Part shown: piece after piece, positions 1 to 11,139 of the stretch
Position numbering within the stretch: the stretch's first letter is position 1
Layout of the letters: each line of letters opens with the position of its first letter
DNA from: Perognathus longimembris pacificus
Taxonomy: Eukaryota > Chordata > Mammalia > Rodentia > Heteromyidae
Direction of reading: 5' to 3'
Assembly: GCF_023159225.1 (NCBI RefSeq)
Contig: NC_063176.1
Location: 12,330,463-12,394,462, forward strand
Length of the DNA stretch: 64,000 nt
Translations under genes and position numbers: made by a program
The notes under the pieces: model-generated
What the model was told of the DNA's origin: nothing
The model's database searches: none
What the model saw: only the letters and a program-made list of their open reading frames with translations

Positions 1-35
1 AGCAAGCCCCTACCTCAAAAATAATCAACCTAAGA

Positions 36-120
36 AGGGCTGAAGGTGAGGCCCAAGTGGTACAGCACTTGCCTAGAAAGCATAAGACCCTGTGTTTGAC
101 TAACAATACAGGGGGGAAAA
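36..120 (+). repeat. ID-like SINE monomer, old
   Basis: An A-box-like stretch (gcccaagtggtacagcactt) is followed by 'gcctagaaagcataagaccctg' type sequence and a B-box-like 'gtgtttgact', the usual order of a tRNA-Ala-derived ID monomer. It is clearly diverged from the young copies further on. Confidence 0.6.
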
Positions 121-338
121 GGTACCCAGATATGCTAGGCTCTACAAAGACAGATTATAAGCATGTCAGACAATCTCAGCACTGAATATTGAACACTGCG
201 TATTGAACACCGAGGATTGGTTCTGGGGTAACTGAGTTCTGTGGCTTTAGACACTCAAGCCTGGATTTCACACAGCTCTTGACAGCTTTCTGAGCATAGC
301 ATCCACCCTCTAGGAAAAATAAAAGCAACACACACAAT

Positions 339-745
339 CCAGCTGGGTGACATGGTTCACACCTGTAATACAGTTGCTAAGGAGGCAGAGATCAAGAGAA
401 TCTCCCTTCAAGTCTGTCTTAGGCAAAAAGTTCCCAAGATCCCATCTCAAGCACTAGCTGAGCATGGTTGCACACACCTGTCATGCTAGCGACATGAGAA
501 TGCTAGGGTGTCGACTCAAGTGGTAGAGGGTCTTCCTGGTAAGTTTGAACACTTAATTTGAATTCCAGTACTATCAAAAGAAAGAAAACCAACATGGGAA
601 TAGTGGTGCAGGTCAACCTGGGCATAAATATCAGATCCAACCCTAAAATAACCAAACTGGAAATAGAGATATCACTCAAGAAGGAAAGTGCCTGCCTAGC
701 AAGCACAAGACCTTGGACTCCAACCCCAATACTATAAAACATAAA
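339..745 (+). repeat. Cluster of old B1-like and ID-like SINE fragments
   Basis: Three degraded pieces lie in series: a B1-like head at 339-450 (ggttcacacctgtaatacag), a second B1-like head with a Geo-like tail at about 456-586 (gcacacacctgtcatgctag, then ctcaagtggtagagg), and an ID-like piece at about 680-745 (gtgcctgcctagcaagcaca). A GGGA repeat follows at 777-802. Divergence is high, so the internal borders are approximate. Confidence 0.55.
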
Positions 746-776
746 TAAAAAAAGAGAAAGAAAAATAGAGAGAAGG

Positions 777-802
777 GAAGGAAGGGAGGGAGGGAGGGAG
801 GG
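777..802 (+). repeat. (GGGA)n / GGAA-rich simple repeat
   Basis: Tandem gggagggagg directly downstream of an A-rich SINE tail, which is its likely seed. Confidence 0.8.
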
Positions 803-969
803 AAATAATAGCAAATTCTACCAGTTCTTCCTGTAAATACAAATCCTGATCTTAAATCATGCTTCTCCACCAACACGATTCAGGTAATCATGACCATGAT
901 TAGTCCCTGCATTTTTGTAACAAGTATATCTCTGTTTCTACCTCTGACACACACATAAAATGTATCTGA

Positions 970-1475
970 TGACATCATTCCTCCCCTGAAAATCCTCCAA
1001 CTGATTGTCAACTCACTCAGTGGACACCAAGGTAGTCGCTGGGCGTTAGAAGCCCCACCCAACATGCTTCCTGGCCCCTGCTGGGCACAGACAGGCACTG
1101 GCCCCTCAGCATGCCTTCCATTCTCATCCTGTCCTCTGGGCTCACTTCCCTTAAGCCACAGGAGGCTCCTTATTCCATGTACACACCATGTATATTCCTG
1201 CTTCTGAGCCACTGAACTTCCTGTTCCCGGCCTCCAGTGTGCTCTAGCTCCCTTCTGGAGCTACAGACCTTCCTTCTTTACTCCCCTCAGTCCTTCCAAC
1301 TCCACCCTTAAATAAACAAGCAGCACCCCCTCCCTCAAACCCCCTCCCACTTCACCCAGCAATTCCTTACCCACTACTCACCATTATGTCTTGTAGATGC
1401 TTTATTTCTGTCTCTTTTCTCCATGCCCTGATGCCTGACACATAGTACGTACTCATAACCATTGACTGAATTAAT
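970..1475 (+). repeat. L2 LINE 3' remnant
   Basis: The 3' end (gatgcctgacacatagtacg, then ctcataaccattgactgaat) resembles the L2 end 'cctggcacatagtaggtgctcaataaa...gaatgaa'. The C/T-rich body upstream (ccttccttctttactcccct, ctttatttctgtctc) fits the L2 3' region. An ancient pan-mammalian repeat, strongly diverged. Confidence 0.6.
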
Positions 1476-1479
1476 TTTT

Positions 1480-2228
1480 TTTAAATCTCCAGAAAATACC
1501 ATCACCTCCATTTCAATATTATTTACACATTTCTCAACCTTCCATGTTATTGCCCCGCTGTGTATGCCATCCAGTTGCTGTAGCCCTTCCCAGGTATCTC
1601 TTCACCCTAAATCTTTCATTTCCCTCATCAAATATTAACAATCCCCCTTGTCCTTGGGGGAACTATCTTTCTCTTTTTCTGACACTTCCTTGCACATAAA
1701 AGGAAGCCAATTACTCTGTGTTAAATGACGGAAGATGGCAGTTTGCCAGCCTAGGCTAATGAAACAGCCCTCCTGTCCCTCCAAGGCAGACTGCACATTT
1801 CCAAGGAGACTTCCACAGACCTTACACCCACAGCTTACCACCGAGGATTGTGGAAAGGGGATGCCAGGTAAAGCAAACGCATTTACACCCAGTCCAGTGG
1901 TTTTGGAAGGAGAACTTTGCATTACCCACAAAGTCATTAATGAATACAACTCTCAGAATTATTTATTCAACAAGGATTGCTGCTTGGCCTTTTATTTGTT
2001 ATGCTAATCAGGATCCTGTTTGGGAGGAATAGAAATGAATAAATTCTGCAAAACAGTTTAAAGCTAAAATGCATTTGCCCTCTTGTCCTCCTATATACAA
2101 ATGCTTCCCTTGATGCAGAGAAGTAATTCCACGAATAGAGATATACAAACATTTACATAGAAAGAAAACATCCCACTCTGAGTGGCTAACTTTTGACAAC
2201 AGTGCACACTTCTGTCAATACTATCTTT
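1480..2228. other. No recognised feature
   Basis: Mixed-composition sequence with no repeat I can name. Open frames at 1735-2007 (+) and 1635-1949 (-) lie opposite each other, have no recognisable domain and look like chance. Confidence 0.5.
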
Positions 2229-2229
2229 A

Positions 2230-2400
2230 AACTCAGAGCCTCATGATTGCTTAGCTGGTGCTCTACAACTTGACTCAGTGCTCCAACTCAGTTTCTTGCT
2301 TATTTTGCGGATTCAGCCTCCGTCTTTGGAGGCTTTTAGAGTTGTTACTTCAAATCTCAGACTCCTGAGTAGCTAGACTCACAGGCTAGAGTCATCAGAC
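2230..2400 (-). repeat. B1-Geo type SINE, old
   Basis: Antisense tail 'ctcagagcctcatgattgct', then the antisense head 'aatctcagactcctgagtag'. In young copies the head reads B1-like (gctcacgcctgtaatcctag) and the tail is the same module as in IDL-Geo. Confidence 0.6.
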
Positions 2401-2404
2401 TCTT

Positions 2405-3169
2405 CCTGCTTATAGACTACATTTGATGTGCTCAACAGCATTACAAAACAAAGAACATGTCACAGCAAGGCAGATCCTTACGTGCCTGACAGGCGTGATG
2501 TTCAGCTCTAAAGATGCGCAGTACAAAACTGTGCCTATAGTTAATGTGTTGTACACATAAAAACTTAAGAGTAAATCTCATGTTAAATGTTTCTACACAA
2601 CAACAATCAAAAAGACACACTGCTGTGTGGCACATGTGCGTGCAATCCTGTTGTCCATGGTGGTTTATGTTGATTAGGAAATTTTATAGGAGCAAAATAG
2701 CATCTATCGTTGCTATCACTAAAAACAACTTTACCAGTAAGCAAAAAGTAGATTCTGGGCTTGGCATTGTACTGGGAGCTGTAAGTTCTCAGGCTGAAAA
2801 AGCACCTAATATACAGAAAATGGGAAGGATAGGGGAAGAATGGCAAATAACTGCTGAAGCGGGACCTGGAGAAAAAACATTTTAAAAACAAAACCAGTGA
2901 TTTATAAACTGAAACACACAAATAAAAATAGACATGGGTCATGTATTTCCCAACATTTATCTGGTAACAGTGCCATCTTGAGACCCTACTGGACCCAGAA
3001 CATGAGATCCTGTGGAAACTTAGCCCAGAAACGGACAAGCTTTTGTCTCCCTCTCGCTACCCTTATTCTATTTGTCTTGAGCAAAAAAGACAAAAATTGA
3101 AATTTGTATTTGCTATAAATGTGAAAAGTCACAAAGGAGACAATACATGAACCCTCTGATTGCTTTTTT
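2405..3169. other. No recognised feature
   Basis: AT-rich unique sequence. The open frames at 2544-2885 (+) and 2607-3038 (-) overlap on opposite strands and match nothing I recognise. Confidence 0.45.
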
Positions 3170-3171
3170 AC

Positions 3172-3242
3172 AGTTCTGGGGATAAATCAGGGATTCACAG
3201 ATGCTAAAGATGCACTCTGCTACTGAGCTACAACCTCAGGCC
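3172..3242 (-). repeat. ID-like SINE fragment
   Basis: Antisense B box (tctggggataaatcagggat) and antisense A box (ctactgagctacaacctcag) in ID order. Confidence 0.6.
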
Positions 3243-3244
3243 AA

Positions 3245-4400
3245 ACTCTACAAGATTCTAATGGGAAACATGGCAGCTGAGGCCGTTTAGAGGCACAGAT
3301 TTGTTTCCTCTAACAATTAAAATATTAAAAGGCAGGAAAATGTTTAAAGCAGACAGAACAATTTTAAAAAGCAGGGAATGGGAAGCAGTGAAATAGACTC
3401 AGGAAAGGTGCCCCAAAGATCTGGTACAATGGAATTCTCTCAGAGTGGTTATTAATAGTAGTGCCAGGGTCCACCAAGGCTCTACCTATACCTCCTTTCC
3501 TGGGCTTTGGGCTAATTGCTTGATGGTTTGTGTTTATGACACCCCAGCTTCTTTTATTGGCTGTGCATGAACCCATTATGGGTAGAAGCATTTGGTTCAA
3601 GCCAAAGCACCAGGATGAACCATGTGTTTTCTCTTATGTGTTCTGTCTACCACACGTTCTGTCTGCCACTTTTTATTGCTACATACCTATCAAGGAGGAC
3701 TAACTCTTGCTCACAGTTAATGTAGGGGCTGCTCATTCAGACACAATATTTCAGGTGAATTGAGAAAATAATAACAAAATACCTAAATCATTCATGAGAA
3801 TGATATTGTTTATTATTATCGTTAAGTAGCTGCACAAAAGAGTTTCAACTCAACATGTCAGTTTATGGGGGCAGTCCATCCTGATCAATGCCCTTCTGTC
3901 TTTCTCCTCATCGCTGCCAACTCAACCGGCCTATTCCCTTAAGTTACCTGGTTCCATTTTGATTGTTAATGTTTAGAGGGTTTTTTGTTTTTATTCTTAT
4001 AAAGGGGTTTTAGTTCAACAGGTCAGATTATAAGTCTGACCAATGTCACCCCTTCCATCAACTCCCTCATCTTTCCCAATCCCATCCATACTATCAAAGT
4101 AGTTTCTGTTAGCATTTCCCCCTACCTTAGGTCCCCAGCCCCTCCCACTAGCCCCCCAGTTCCACCCAGCCTCCCTGCCCCAAAGCTCCCACTCTCCGCA
4201 CAGACCTACCTGCCTCCCTTCTAGCCACAGAGTCACAAGCTACCACCTGGATAAGGTGCAGATGCCATATTGCTCCCGTGGGAGAGAAGGCCCCACTGAT
4301 CAACCTCCTTTAAGCCTTCTCCTCCTGTCCCTGACATCTCTGCATGGTCCCCTGGGATAGCTGGGACCTTTTTTTTTTTTTTTTCAGTTTCTTTTTTCTT
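3245..4400. other. Unique sequence with C-rich stretch, possible L1 3'-UTR antisense
   Basis: Two loosely similar stretches (3841-3905 and 4008-4065, each with 'caacatgtcag'/'caacaggtcag') precede a C-rich tract at 4046-4220. This resembles the antisense of a G-rich L1 3' UTR, but I cannot establish it by eye. No gene is seen. Confidence 0.3.
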
Positions 4401-4404
4401 TTAT

Positions 4405-4578
4405 TTTGCCAGCCTTGGGGCAAAGTGGAGCTACAGCTCTACTTCTGGCTTTTTGGTGGTTAATTGAAGATGAGAGTAGCCCGGACTTTCGTGTCCGGGC
4501 TGGCTTTGAACCTCCATCCTCAAATCTCAGGTCCCTGAGTGGCTAAGGATCACAGGTGTGAGCTACCTGTGCAGGCTA
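4405..4578 (-). repeat. B1-Geo type SINE
   Basis: Preceded by a T-rich stretch from 4368 (antisense A tail), then antisense Geo module (tggagctacagctctacttc), linker and B1-like head (atcacaggtgtgagctacct). Confidence 0.75.
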
Positions 4579-4802
4579 GTGGTTTCATTCTTACATACAT
4601 ATATATGTTGAATGTAATGACTGTATTTGGCCACCCTTTCACTTCCCATTCAACCTGTCTCCCTTTCCCTTGTTCCCTTCTCCTGCCTCCCCCTCAAAAA
4701 TGTGTTTCAGCTTCCTGGTATGTATTGTTTAAAGAAGTTACACCTTTGGAATCCTTATACATTTGAGTTTACAAGTAAACAGATATCCATCCTGTTAAGT
4801 TT

Positions 4803-5365
4803 TTTAAAGTAGGTAGTTAGTAAAGGAGAACACCACGCGGTATTCAGGCAGGAGAGAAAGTTTATTACCGAACTGCTGGCCTATGGTAGAGATGATCTAT
4901 GGCCAGAGAGAAGGGAGAGAGAGAGAGACCCCCACCCAGCCCTGCCTTAAATCTAGGGCAGGGGCAAGGGGTGTGGCCAGGTGGATTAGGATGTGACCTC
5001 AGGGAAAGGGGAGGTAACTGCCTCCAGGTCTGCAGGTTACCCAGGTAACTGGGTGGAGACTTAATGAGGTGGGGGCATGTGCATGGAGCCCTCAGGGAGA
5101 AGACCTAACACATCCAACACCAGCCATAGGCCATTTCAATATGGTCAAAAGACTTGAAATGCTGAGAGCAAATGGGACTCTTCCTTGCCCGTGCCCATCT
5201 GCCCAGCTCAATTGTTCTTGCACACACTCTACACGAAAGTCCTGTGCTAGACGTTTATCAGTTTCTTCTTCAGACATCATTACTGCTCTCCAAGCTGCCC
5301 CTAAACTTTCCCACATAAAAACATAGTTAGGAGCTTGAGGGCCGGGTTGTCATGAGCCCCAACAT
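4803..5365 (-). mobile_element. Putative ERV LTR (solo), minus strand
   Basis: Read on the minus strand, the sequence begins TGTTGGGGCTC (5365 downward), has a TATA-like ATTTAAGG near 4945-4955, a polyadenylation signal AATAAA at 4861-4866 and a U5-like end with CpG (ACCGCGTGGTGTTCTCC), ending near TTAACA. That is the U3-R-U5 order of an LTR. The TGTTGGGG start resembles class II (ERVK/IAP-like) LTRs. I found no matching TSD, so both ends are tentative. The open frame at 5092-5316 (-) would lie in U3 and is not taken as a gene. Confidence 0.6.
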
Positions 5366-5640
5366 CTGGGTCCTACATCAACCTTGCAGCCAATAAAAAT
5401 AAATTTAAAAGAAATTTGAAGAGCTTATGATATGATGCAGGGGAAAGGAAAATAATAAACTACACTGATGTGTTCATCTTGGAGCCTTGGACTATGGAAG
5501 GCCTCCCTACATTTAAACTGTGTTTAATTCCATGCTGGTGTTTTAAGGCTTTCTTGAGTGTTTATGTTCTCATTTGGATCCAAGTCTTGCAAGGACTTTA
5601 GTTAAATAGTTTTCCAGATTTAACTTCGTTCTTTTTTCTT

Positions 5641-5858
5641 CCTCTTCTTTTTTTTTTTTTTTTTTTTTGGTGGTAGTTCAGTCTGAATTTAGGACCTCAG
5701 ACGTGCTAGGCTAATTAGTCAACCACTTAAGCCACCTCCAGGCTGGCTTTTTGCTGCTCGTTTTGGCGTCCTTTCTACCTGAGCTGGCTTCACACATCCA
5801 GATCTCCTCCTTGTGAGTAAACAGGATAATAGATGTGAGCCACGAGTGCCCAGGTGTT
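5641..5858 (-). repeat. B1-Geo type SINE, old
   Basis: Long T run (antisense A tail) at 5648-5668, then a degraded antisense Geo module with 'ccacttaagccacctccagg' and an antisense head ending 'gatgtgagccacgagtgccc'. Confidence 0.65.
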
Positions 5859-6249
5859 TAACTTTGTTTAGCCCATTTTTCTCTCGGGCTTTTCCACTGA
5901 CTGCAGTAGCATAGTTAGAGGACAGGTAGTAGAGAACTTGTATTAAGAGGCGCCCTAGGAATTAAGGTCCCTACAACAATTCCATGCTGGAAGTGTGAAT
6001 GGCCACTCTACAGCCCTGATGCCAGAAGAAAAGCTCACCTTCCAGGAGAAAAGCCATCCCTCCGCTGGGTCCCACAGCCAAACCCAGGAAGAAGGGTTGC
6101 CTTCATGCACTTCCTCGTCCCTTGTGACAGGGCTATGGGCAATGCAGACAGAGTGAGACTTTTGTCTCCCCAGACTTAGCCAAATTTTTAAGTAAATTCA
6201 TATACTAGATGCTAAGTTCATACATATATTTATACATATTTGTATGTAT

Positions 6250-6291
<42 letters not shown>
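6250..6291 (+). repeat. (CA)n microsatellite
   Basis: About 20 CA units following TATGTA-rich sequence. An open frame at 6240-6695 runs through it and is not a gene. Confidence 0.95.
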
Positions 6292-6295
<4 letters not shown>

Positions 6296-6607
6296 GCAGG
6301 GATTTAGACCCAGAGACAAGTTTTATGGGAAGGTTCCGTGCAGGAGAGTTAATAAGAGGATTAAGGCTTTGGACAAAGGTAGTAGAATATTAGGACTTTG
6401 GACAAAGGGAAAGTCGTTTACAGAACTGACTGTGAATGGCAGAGGGCAAAAGCCAGTGGTGAAGCATAAAACTGCCATTTCAGTGCAGGGTCAAGCTTCA
6501 ATCAAAAAAAAGTCCTCAGGTTGTTCTCAATACCTCCCACCCTTGAATTCATCTCCTGTTCTCAACTGTGACCAACCAGCGTACTTGACTTTCTTCTCAT
6601 CCAATGG

Positions 6608-6613
<6 letters not shown>

Positions 6614-6654
<41 letters not shown>

Positions 6655-6850
6655 TATCATGGGGCTTGAACTCTGGGCCTGGGTGCTGTCTCTGAGCTTA
6701 TCACCTCAAGGCTAGTGCTCTACCACTTCTGATTTTCTGGTGGTTAATTAGAGATAAGAGTCTCATGGACTTTCCTGCCTGGGCTGGCCTTGAACCTCAG
6801 TCCTCAGATCTCAGCCTCCTGAGTAGCTAGGATTACAGGTGTGCCCGGTA
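6614..6850 (-). repeat. B1-Geo SINE with (CA)n tail and TSD
   Basis: Antisense element: a (TG)n tract (tail, 6614-6652), antisense Geo module (gggcttgaactctgggcctg), antisense linker and B1-like head ending 'aggattacaggtgtgcccgg'. A 14-bp TSD, tccaatggattttt, flanks it at 6600-6613 and 6851-6864. Because the TSD lies outside the TG tract, the dinucleotide tract is part of the inserted SINE (its 3' tail). Confidence 0.85.
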
Positions 6851-7004
6851 TTCCAATGGATTTTTTATTTCTGAGATGCCCCATGGTCTCTGACCAGTGT
6901 CTTCCTGATGGGCTCCTCAGATGTCCTAGATAGTGTATGGTGAATAGGTCAGATTTGCACTGGATACTCCGTGAAACATGGTATTTCATATTTCAAAAAA
7001 ATGC

Positions 7005-7230
7005 AGCCAGTGCCAATGGTTCATGCCTGTAATCCTAGCTACACAAGAGACTGAGATATGAGGATCGCAGTTCAAAGCCAGCCCAGGCAGAAAAGTCCCT
7101 ATGAGACCCTTATCTCCAATTAACAACTCAAAAACCAGAAGTGGCACTGTGGCTCAAGCGGAAGAGCACTAACCTTGAGCACAAAGAGGCTCAGGGACAG
7201 CACCCAGGCCCTGAGTTCAACTTCTATAAA
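7005..7230 (+). repeat. B1-Geo SINE with TSD
   Basis: B1-like head (gttcatgcctgtaatcctag), linker 'agacccttatctccaattaa', Geo tail (gtggctcaagcggaagagca ... ctgagttcaacttc) and A tail. The same A-rich 'aaaaaatgca' precedes the head (about 6995-7004) and follows the tail. Head-to-head with the SINE at 6614-6850. Confidence 0.85.
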
Positions 7231-7449
7231 AAAAAATGCATAAATTGAATCTAAAAAATATTGCAGATTCTGGGTACACAGAGGTCTTCTATGTCTATCA
7301 AGCCAGGTTTACTAAGAATTTTACCACACTTAATTTTTGTAATTGAAGTAGGGAGACAGAATCTAAGTAATATCACCTTGTCCTCACAAGCCATCCTGGC
7401 CCCTAACCAGGTCAGGGGCTGTCTGTCCACCCAGCTTCAGAGGCCTAGA

Positions 7450-7788
7450 TGTGAGCCAAGCCATCCTTTGAATAGCAGATACCTGGCTCTGTTGGTAGAG
7501 CAAGAGGGCTCTGTTTCAGAGGATATGCAAATGTGTCATGTTGTTTACACAACAGGGAAAAGCTCAGCTCCTACTGCTGCTTTTGTTTATGTTGGGGTTT
7601 GTCACCACCCAAACACGTGGTTTTTGTCTTTCAAAGCTTGGTGCAGGCTTCATTCAGGGGCTGCTGGTCTTTGAGACAATAGCCCACCATGCACACACCA
7701 GCCCTCCAATAAAGACTCCCCAGTCAACCTCTCAAAATGTGGTTTCTCTGTTTTCTGGTGACTGGATTTGCATCTGAGATACTTAACA
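7450..7788 (+). mobile_element. LTR of local family A, copy 1
   Basis: Shares a run of similarity with copies at 11140-11708 and 42755-43080: 'gctgctggtctttgag', 'cccaccatgca', then AATAAAGACTCC (polyadenylation signal), 'caacctctcaaaatgtggtt' and a terminal ATACTTAACA. The R-U5 end is well supported by three-way similarity. The 5' limit is inferred from the length of copy 2 and is uncertain. No internal viral genes lie beside it, so it is a solo LTR. Confidence 0.7.
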
Positions 7789-7789
7789 C

Positions 7790-8344
7790 CATAATCTAAA
7801 AGACAGATAAAGAGAAAAGGCAAAGCTAGAAGAAAGGTAGTATTAGGAAGCATGGACTCTGTTTCCACTCCTATCCCAAAGTTCAAGAGAGTCTGAGCTG
7901 GAGTCTGGGGCTTTAATGTCCGGTCCCTTTAACCACGTGAAGTGCTGGTCAGTGAAGGAGCGTCTCACTTGAACACTTAATCTCAGTAATAATATCATGG
8001 CTCTCTAAGCAATCTGGAAAGAAGGCTAGTCACAAGGAAAAGAAAGAAATGGAGCTGTGCCTCAATTAGTAAGAAGATTGTGCCCAGCAGGGGATTTCAG
8101 TAAAAGGTAAGAGGTTTCCAGAGCTGACCGGGAGAGAGAGAGCTGATGAGGGGAGGCTAGCCCGGGAAGGCACAGGGACTGCCACTTGAGTCCTGCCATT
8201 TGCGTGCCAAATTCATACGGACATTGTGGAAACTGGCACCGTGTCCAGTGGATTTCACTCTTTATGAAGAATCCAAATCAGATAAAAGCATTTCCTTGCA
8301 ACTCTAAAATGCCATATCCATGTTAAAATTAGCTTCATAAATAA

Positions 8345-8345
<1 letters not shown>
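7790..8345. other. No recognised feature
   Basis: Unique sequence with a short GA tract at 8132-8142. No open frame of note. Confidence 0.5.

Positions 8346-8347
<2 letters not shown>

Positions 8348-8390
<43 letters not shown>
8348..8390 (+). repeat. (TG)n microsatellite
   Basis: About 21 TG units with no SINE recognisable on either side, unlike most other CA/TG tracts here. Confidence 0.95.
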
Positions 8391-8393
<3 letters not shown>

Positions 8394-8703
8394 ACTTTAC
8401 AGTACAGCTTACAGGGATTCTGGTTCATTTTAAGAAAGAATGAAACTGACTTCATCTCATTTCCTATACAGTTTAGGACACTCTTTTTTTTTTTAATGCC
8501 ATCTTTCAGGTGAGATGGATTTTTCACTTAATCCTAGTGAATACCAAACATATCAGCATCTGCCAAGACAGTCTACCCAGCCTTTAAGTGTGGGAAACAG
8601 GAATTCAAGCACCTGAGAACTCACATGTAGAAAATGGTCATATTTTGGAGGCCTTATGGGAACAAAAATAGTGCCTCAGGTTTTTGTGCAGGGAAATGAT
8701 ATG

Positions 8704-8704
<1 letters not shown>

Positions 8705-8740
<36 letters not shown>
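8705..8740 (+). repeat. (CA)n microsatellite
   Basis: About 18 CA units in unique sequence. Confidence 0.95.
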
Positions 8741-8742
<2 letters not shown>

Positions 8743-9200
8743 TGCATTCATGGACACAGACTTCACATTCTACATGTTCTTGACAAATGTTTTGCTATTC
8801 TTCAAGGTACTCAGAAAAATTCCCAGGGCCTAAGGTAGAAGTCTTTGAAGTAGGAGTAAACAAAATAAAAAGCTAGCGATGCAAATAATTCGCTGTATAT
8901 ATGACTGTATATATGGCTTTAAGGAGCACAGAAAGAAAAGTGTAGGGATTCTTAGAAATACATACAAAACCATTAACATCCCAAACAATAGTAATTTAGC
9001 TGGTGAGTTTGGCTTTTACTGTTCAGTACTCTTTATGGTTTAAAAAAGAAATTTGGGATTCAAATCTGAATTTTGTATTTGTGAAACCTTATTAAAATTA
9101 TAATGAAAAATTCAATTCCCTACTTGGGACACAGCCTACCTTGAATTGCATAAAAAGACAAAAAAGTACAGGGGAGAAAAAGTACATTCAACATGATGAA

Positions 9201-9340
9201 GTAGAAGACACTAGCCCGGGAGTCAGAAGACCTGAATTTGATTCCCAGCTCTGCTACTAACTAGCTATATTGTTTGGGTCATATAAGTTTATTTCTCTGA
9301 GCCTTAGTTTTCTCATATGTAAACTATGGGGACCAGTAAA
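9201..9340 (+). repeat. MIR SINE, well preserved
   Basis: Reads almost like the MIR consensus: 'agtcagaagacctgaatttg', 'ctctgctactaactagctat', then 'ttctctgagccttagttttc' and 'tcatatgtaaactatgggga'. The tRNA-like part and the conserved core are both present. MIRs predate the placental radiation, so this degree of preservation is notable. Confidence 0.9.
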
Positions 9341-9451
9341 CATGAATACAATTCTATGATCGCCAATGGCAGATCTTGCAGCATATTTTATGCTAAGAGA
9401 GCCATTAAGCATATCATGACTACCTCCACATAATAGAAAACGTTTCATTAG

Positions 9452-9817
9452 TGAAGGGTTGACTCCCCCCACACACAGTATTTTCCCAGGTGCATACAGG
9501 CACCAGGCAAAACCCCAGGTATACTCCGACCTACTCTGATGTACAGGCAGGACAATTCACCTAAACCCAGCTGTAAACAGCCCATTGTGGGCCCAACCGA
9601 AAAGTCCCCAACTCCCTAAACCTAGTGGCTTTTTCATTAACCTCTGCCTCCTGGCTCAGACTCCATATAAACCTGATCCCAAATTCAATTGACCCCTTCA
9701 CATAGTCTCCAAGTCTGCAGAAAGGCTATGTCCCTCGCTGCTCTATCTCAATAAGCAATCCTCACCTATGGAAGATCAAATCTGGCCTGTTTCCTTCCTT
9801 TCTCCATTTTCCTAACA
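9452..9817 (+). mobile_element. Solo LTR of local family B, copy 1, with 5-bp TSD
   Basis: Starts TGAAGGGTTGAC and ends TTTTCCTAACA, flanked by the perfect 5-bp repeat ATTAG (9447-9451 and 9818-9822). Inside are a TATA-like 'ccatataaacctg' and an AATAAG variant polyadenylation signal in 'ctcaataagcaatcc'. It aligns along its length with the LTR at 11836-12149. A 5-bp TSD is typical of class III (ERVL/MaLR) elements, though class assignment needs a database search. No proviral interior remains. Confidence 0.85.
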
Positions 9818-9822
9818 ATTAG

Positions 9823-11133
9823 ATCCACTAGCTCCCATGGGATCTGAATCAGACAGAAAAGCCCCAACACTTGGTGTATTGTGCATTCAGTTGCTCACAG
9901 TTTATCCACTGAATATTCTTTTCTGACATTTAAGAAAGGTCAAAATTCTCAAGAGCATAATAGAATGTTAATGTCCTTTAAAGTGATTTGGCCAGTTGGT
10001 TTTGTTGAATCATTCAAACAAGTACCTGGGACTGTGCAAAATGAATGCCAATGACCTTGCGTATCAACTCTTCTCCATAGAGTTAAGGTAGAGGAAAAGG
10101 AACCATACAACTAATCTTTCAAGGATTGCTGTAGTAATGCTAGTAATACATCGAACACTCTGTTCACATCTTCTTTACCTTTCTATGTATGTCCCAATAT
10201 GCAATTTTATTACATTGAAAGATTTATGTGCATTTCAGTAGTTTCCTGCCCAGGTGGTGAGATGCATTATAATTATGATAAACATCAGCCAGCATGCCAC
10301 CTGCCTGGAATGGTACAGATGGGAAAGGCAAACACGTGACATCAAACATTTGACTACTCAAAGGCATTTGTATGTTTAGGGTTATGTTCTTATTTTTAAA
10401 AGAATAGTTGTTCAGCCTCTTTCCCCAGACCCCCCTTTGTGTCATTCAGATCTACACCTCCGCCATTCAGAAATGTAGGGAATCCGACACCAAATGTTAA
10501 ATTAATTCACGACTAGAAAAATAAATTGGCCAAGTAATCTTTTTTCACTTACTGCCTGTTTGTTGTTCTCATCGGTTATTAAATATTTTATTTGATAACA
10601 AAAGAGAATAAGAATTTTATAAGTCAGTGTGTATTTTCCATATTCCAAACAGAAGGCTACTGATCTTTAAAGAAACCTAAGCCCCCTATCTCCTCCCCAC
10701 CCACTCTCACGACATAAAAGTAAATCAAAGCCCACTTGTCACTGGATGCAGGTGAAGGACAGTGAGGTTTCCCTGCAACGTTATCATTATTGAAAGACAA
10801 GGATCAAAGGCTTTTCACATTCACTGCTACAAATCTCTTCCAAAACAGTGGCAAGGGTGGAGGATGCTTAACTTCCAAGAAAGAATGGCAGCTTCTGATT
10901 CCAAAGCATTAAAATGGAGCTGTGTTCTTGCTATAGAACTCCCTTTCAAGCTAATGAGCCTTCTTCCTTAAATACATATGTGAGTTAACAACTTAGATGC
11001 TATGGTAATAAAAGTTAGAAGTAAACACATTTAGAGCTCATGGGGTATTTGGTAGTAGTCTATTCACATAGCTGAGAATCGTGAAAACCAAATAGAATGT
11101 ATGAACCAATGGCTTAGAACTTAACCAAGATTA
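9823..11133. other. AT-rich stretch without recognised features
   Basis: No gene or clear repeat; a weak L2-like antisense trace lies near 10000-10060 (attcaaacaagtacctggga). Open frames at 10224-10445 (-) and 10762-10971 (+) have no recognisable domain. Confidence 0.45.
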
Positions 11134-11139
11134 CTTGGA

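Noticed and set aside
6240..6695. 151-codon open frame
   Set aside because: It runs through a CA tract at one end and a TG tract at the other, both stop-free by composition, and enters a SINE.
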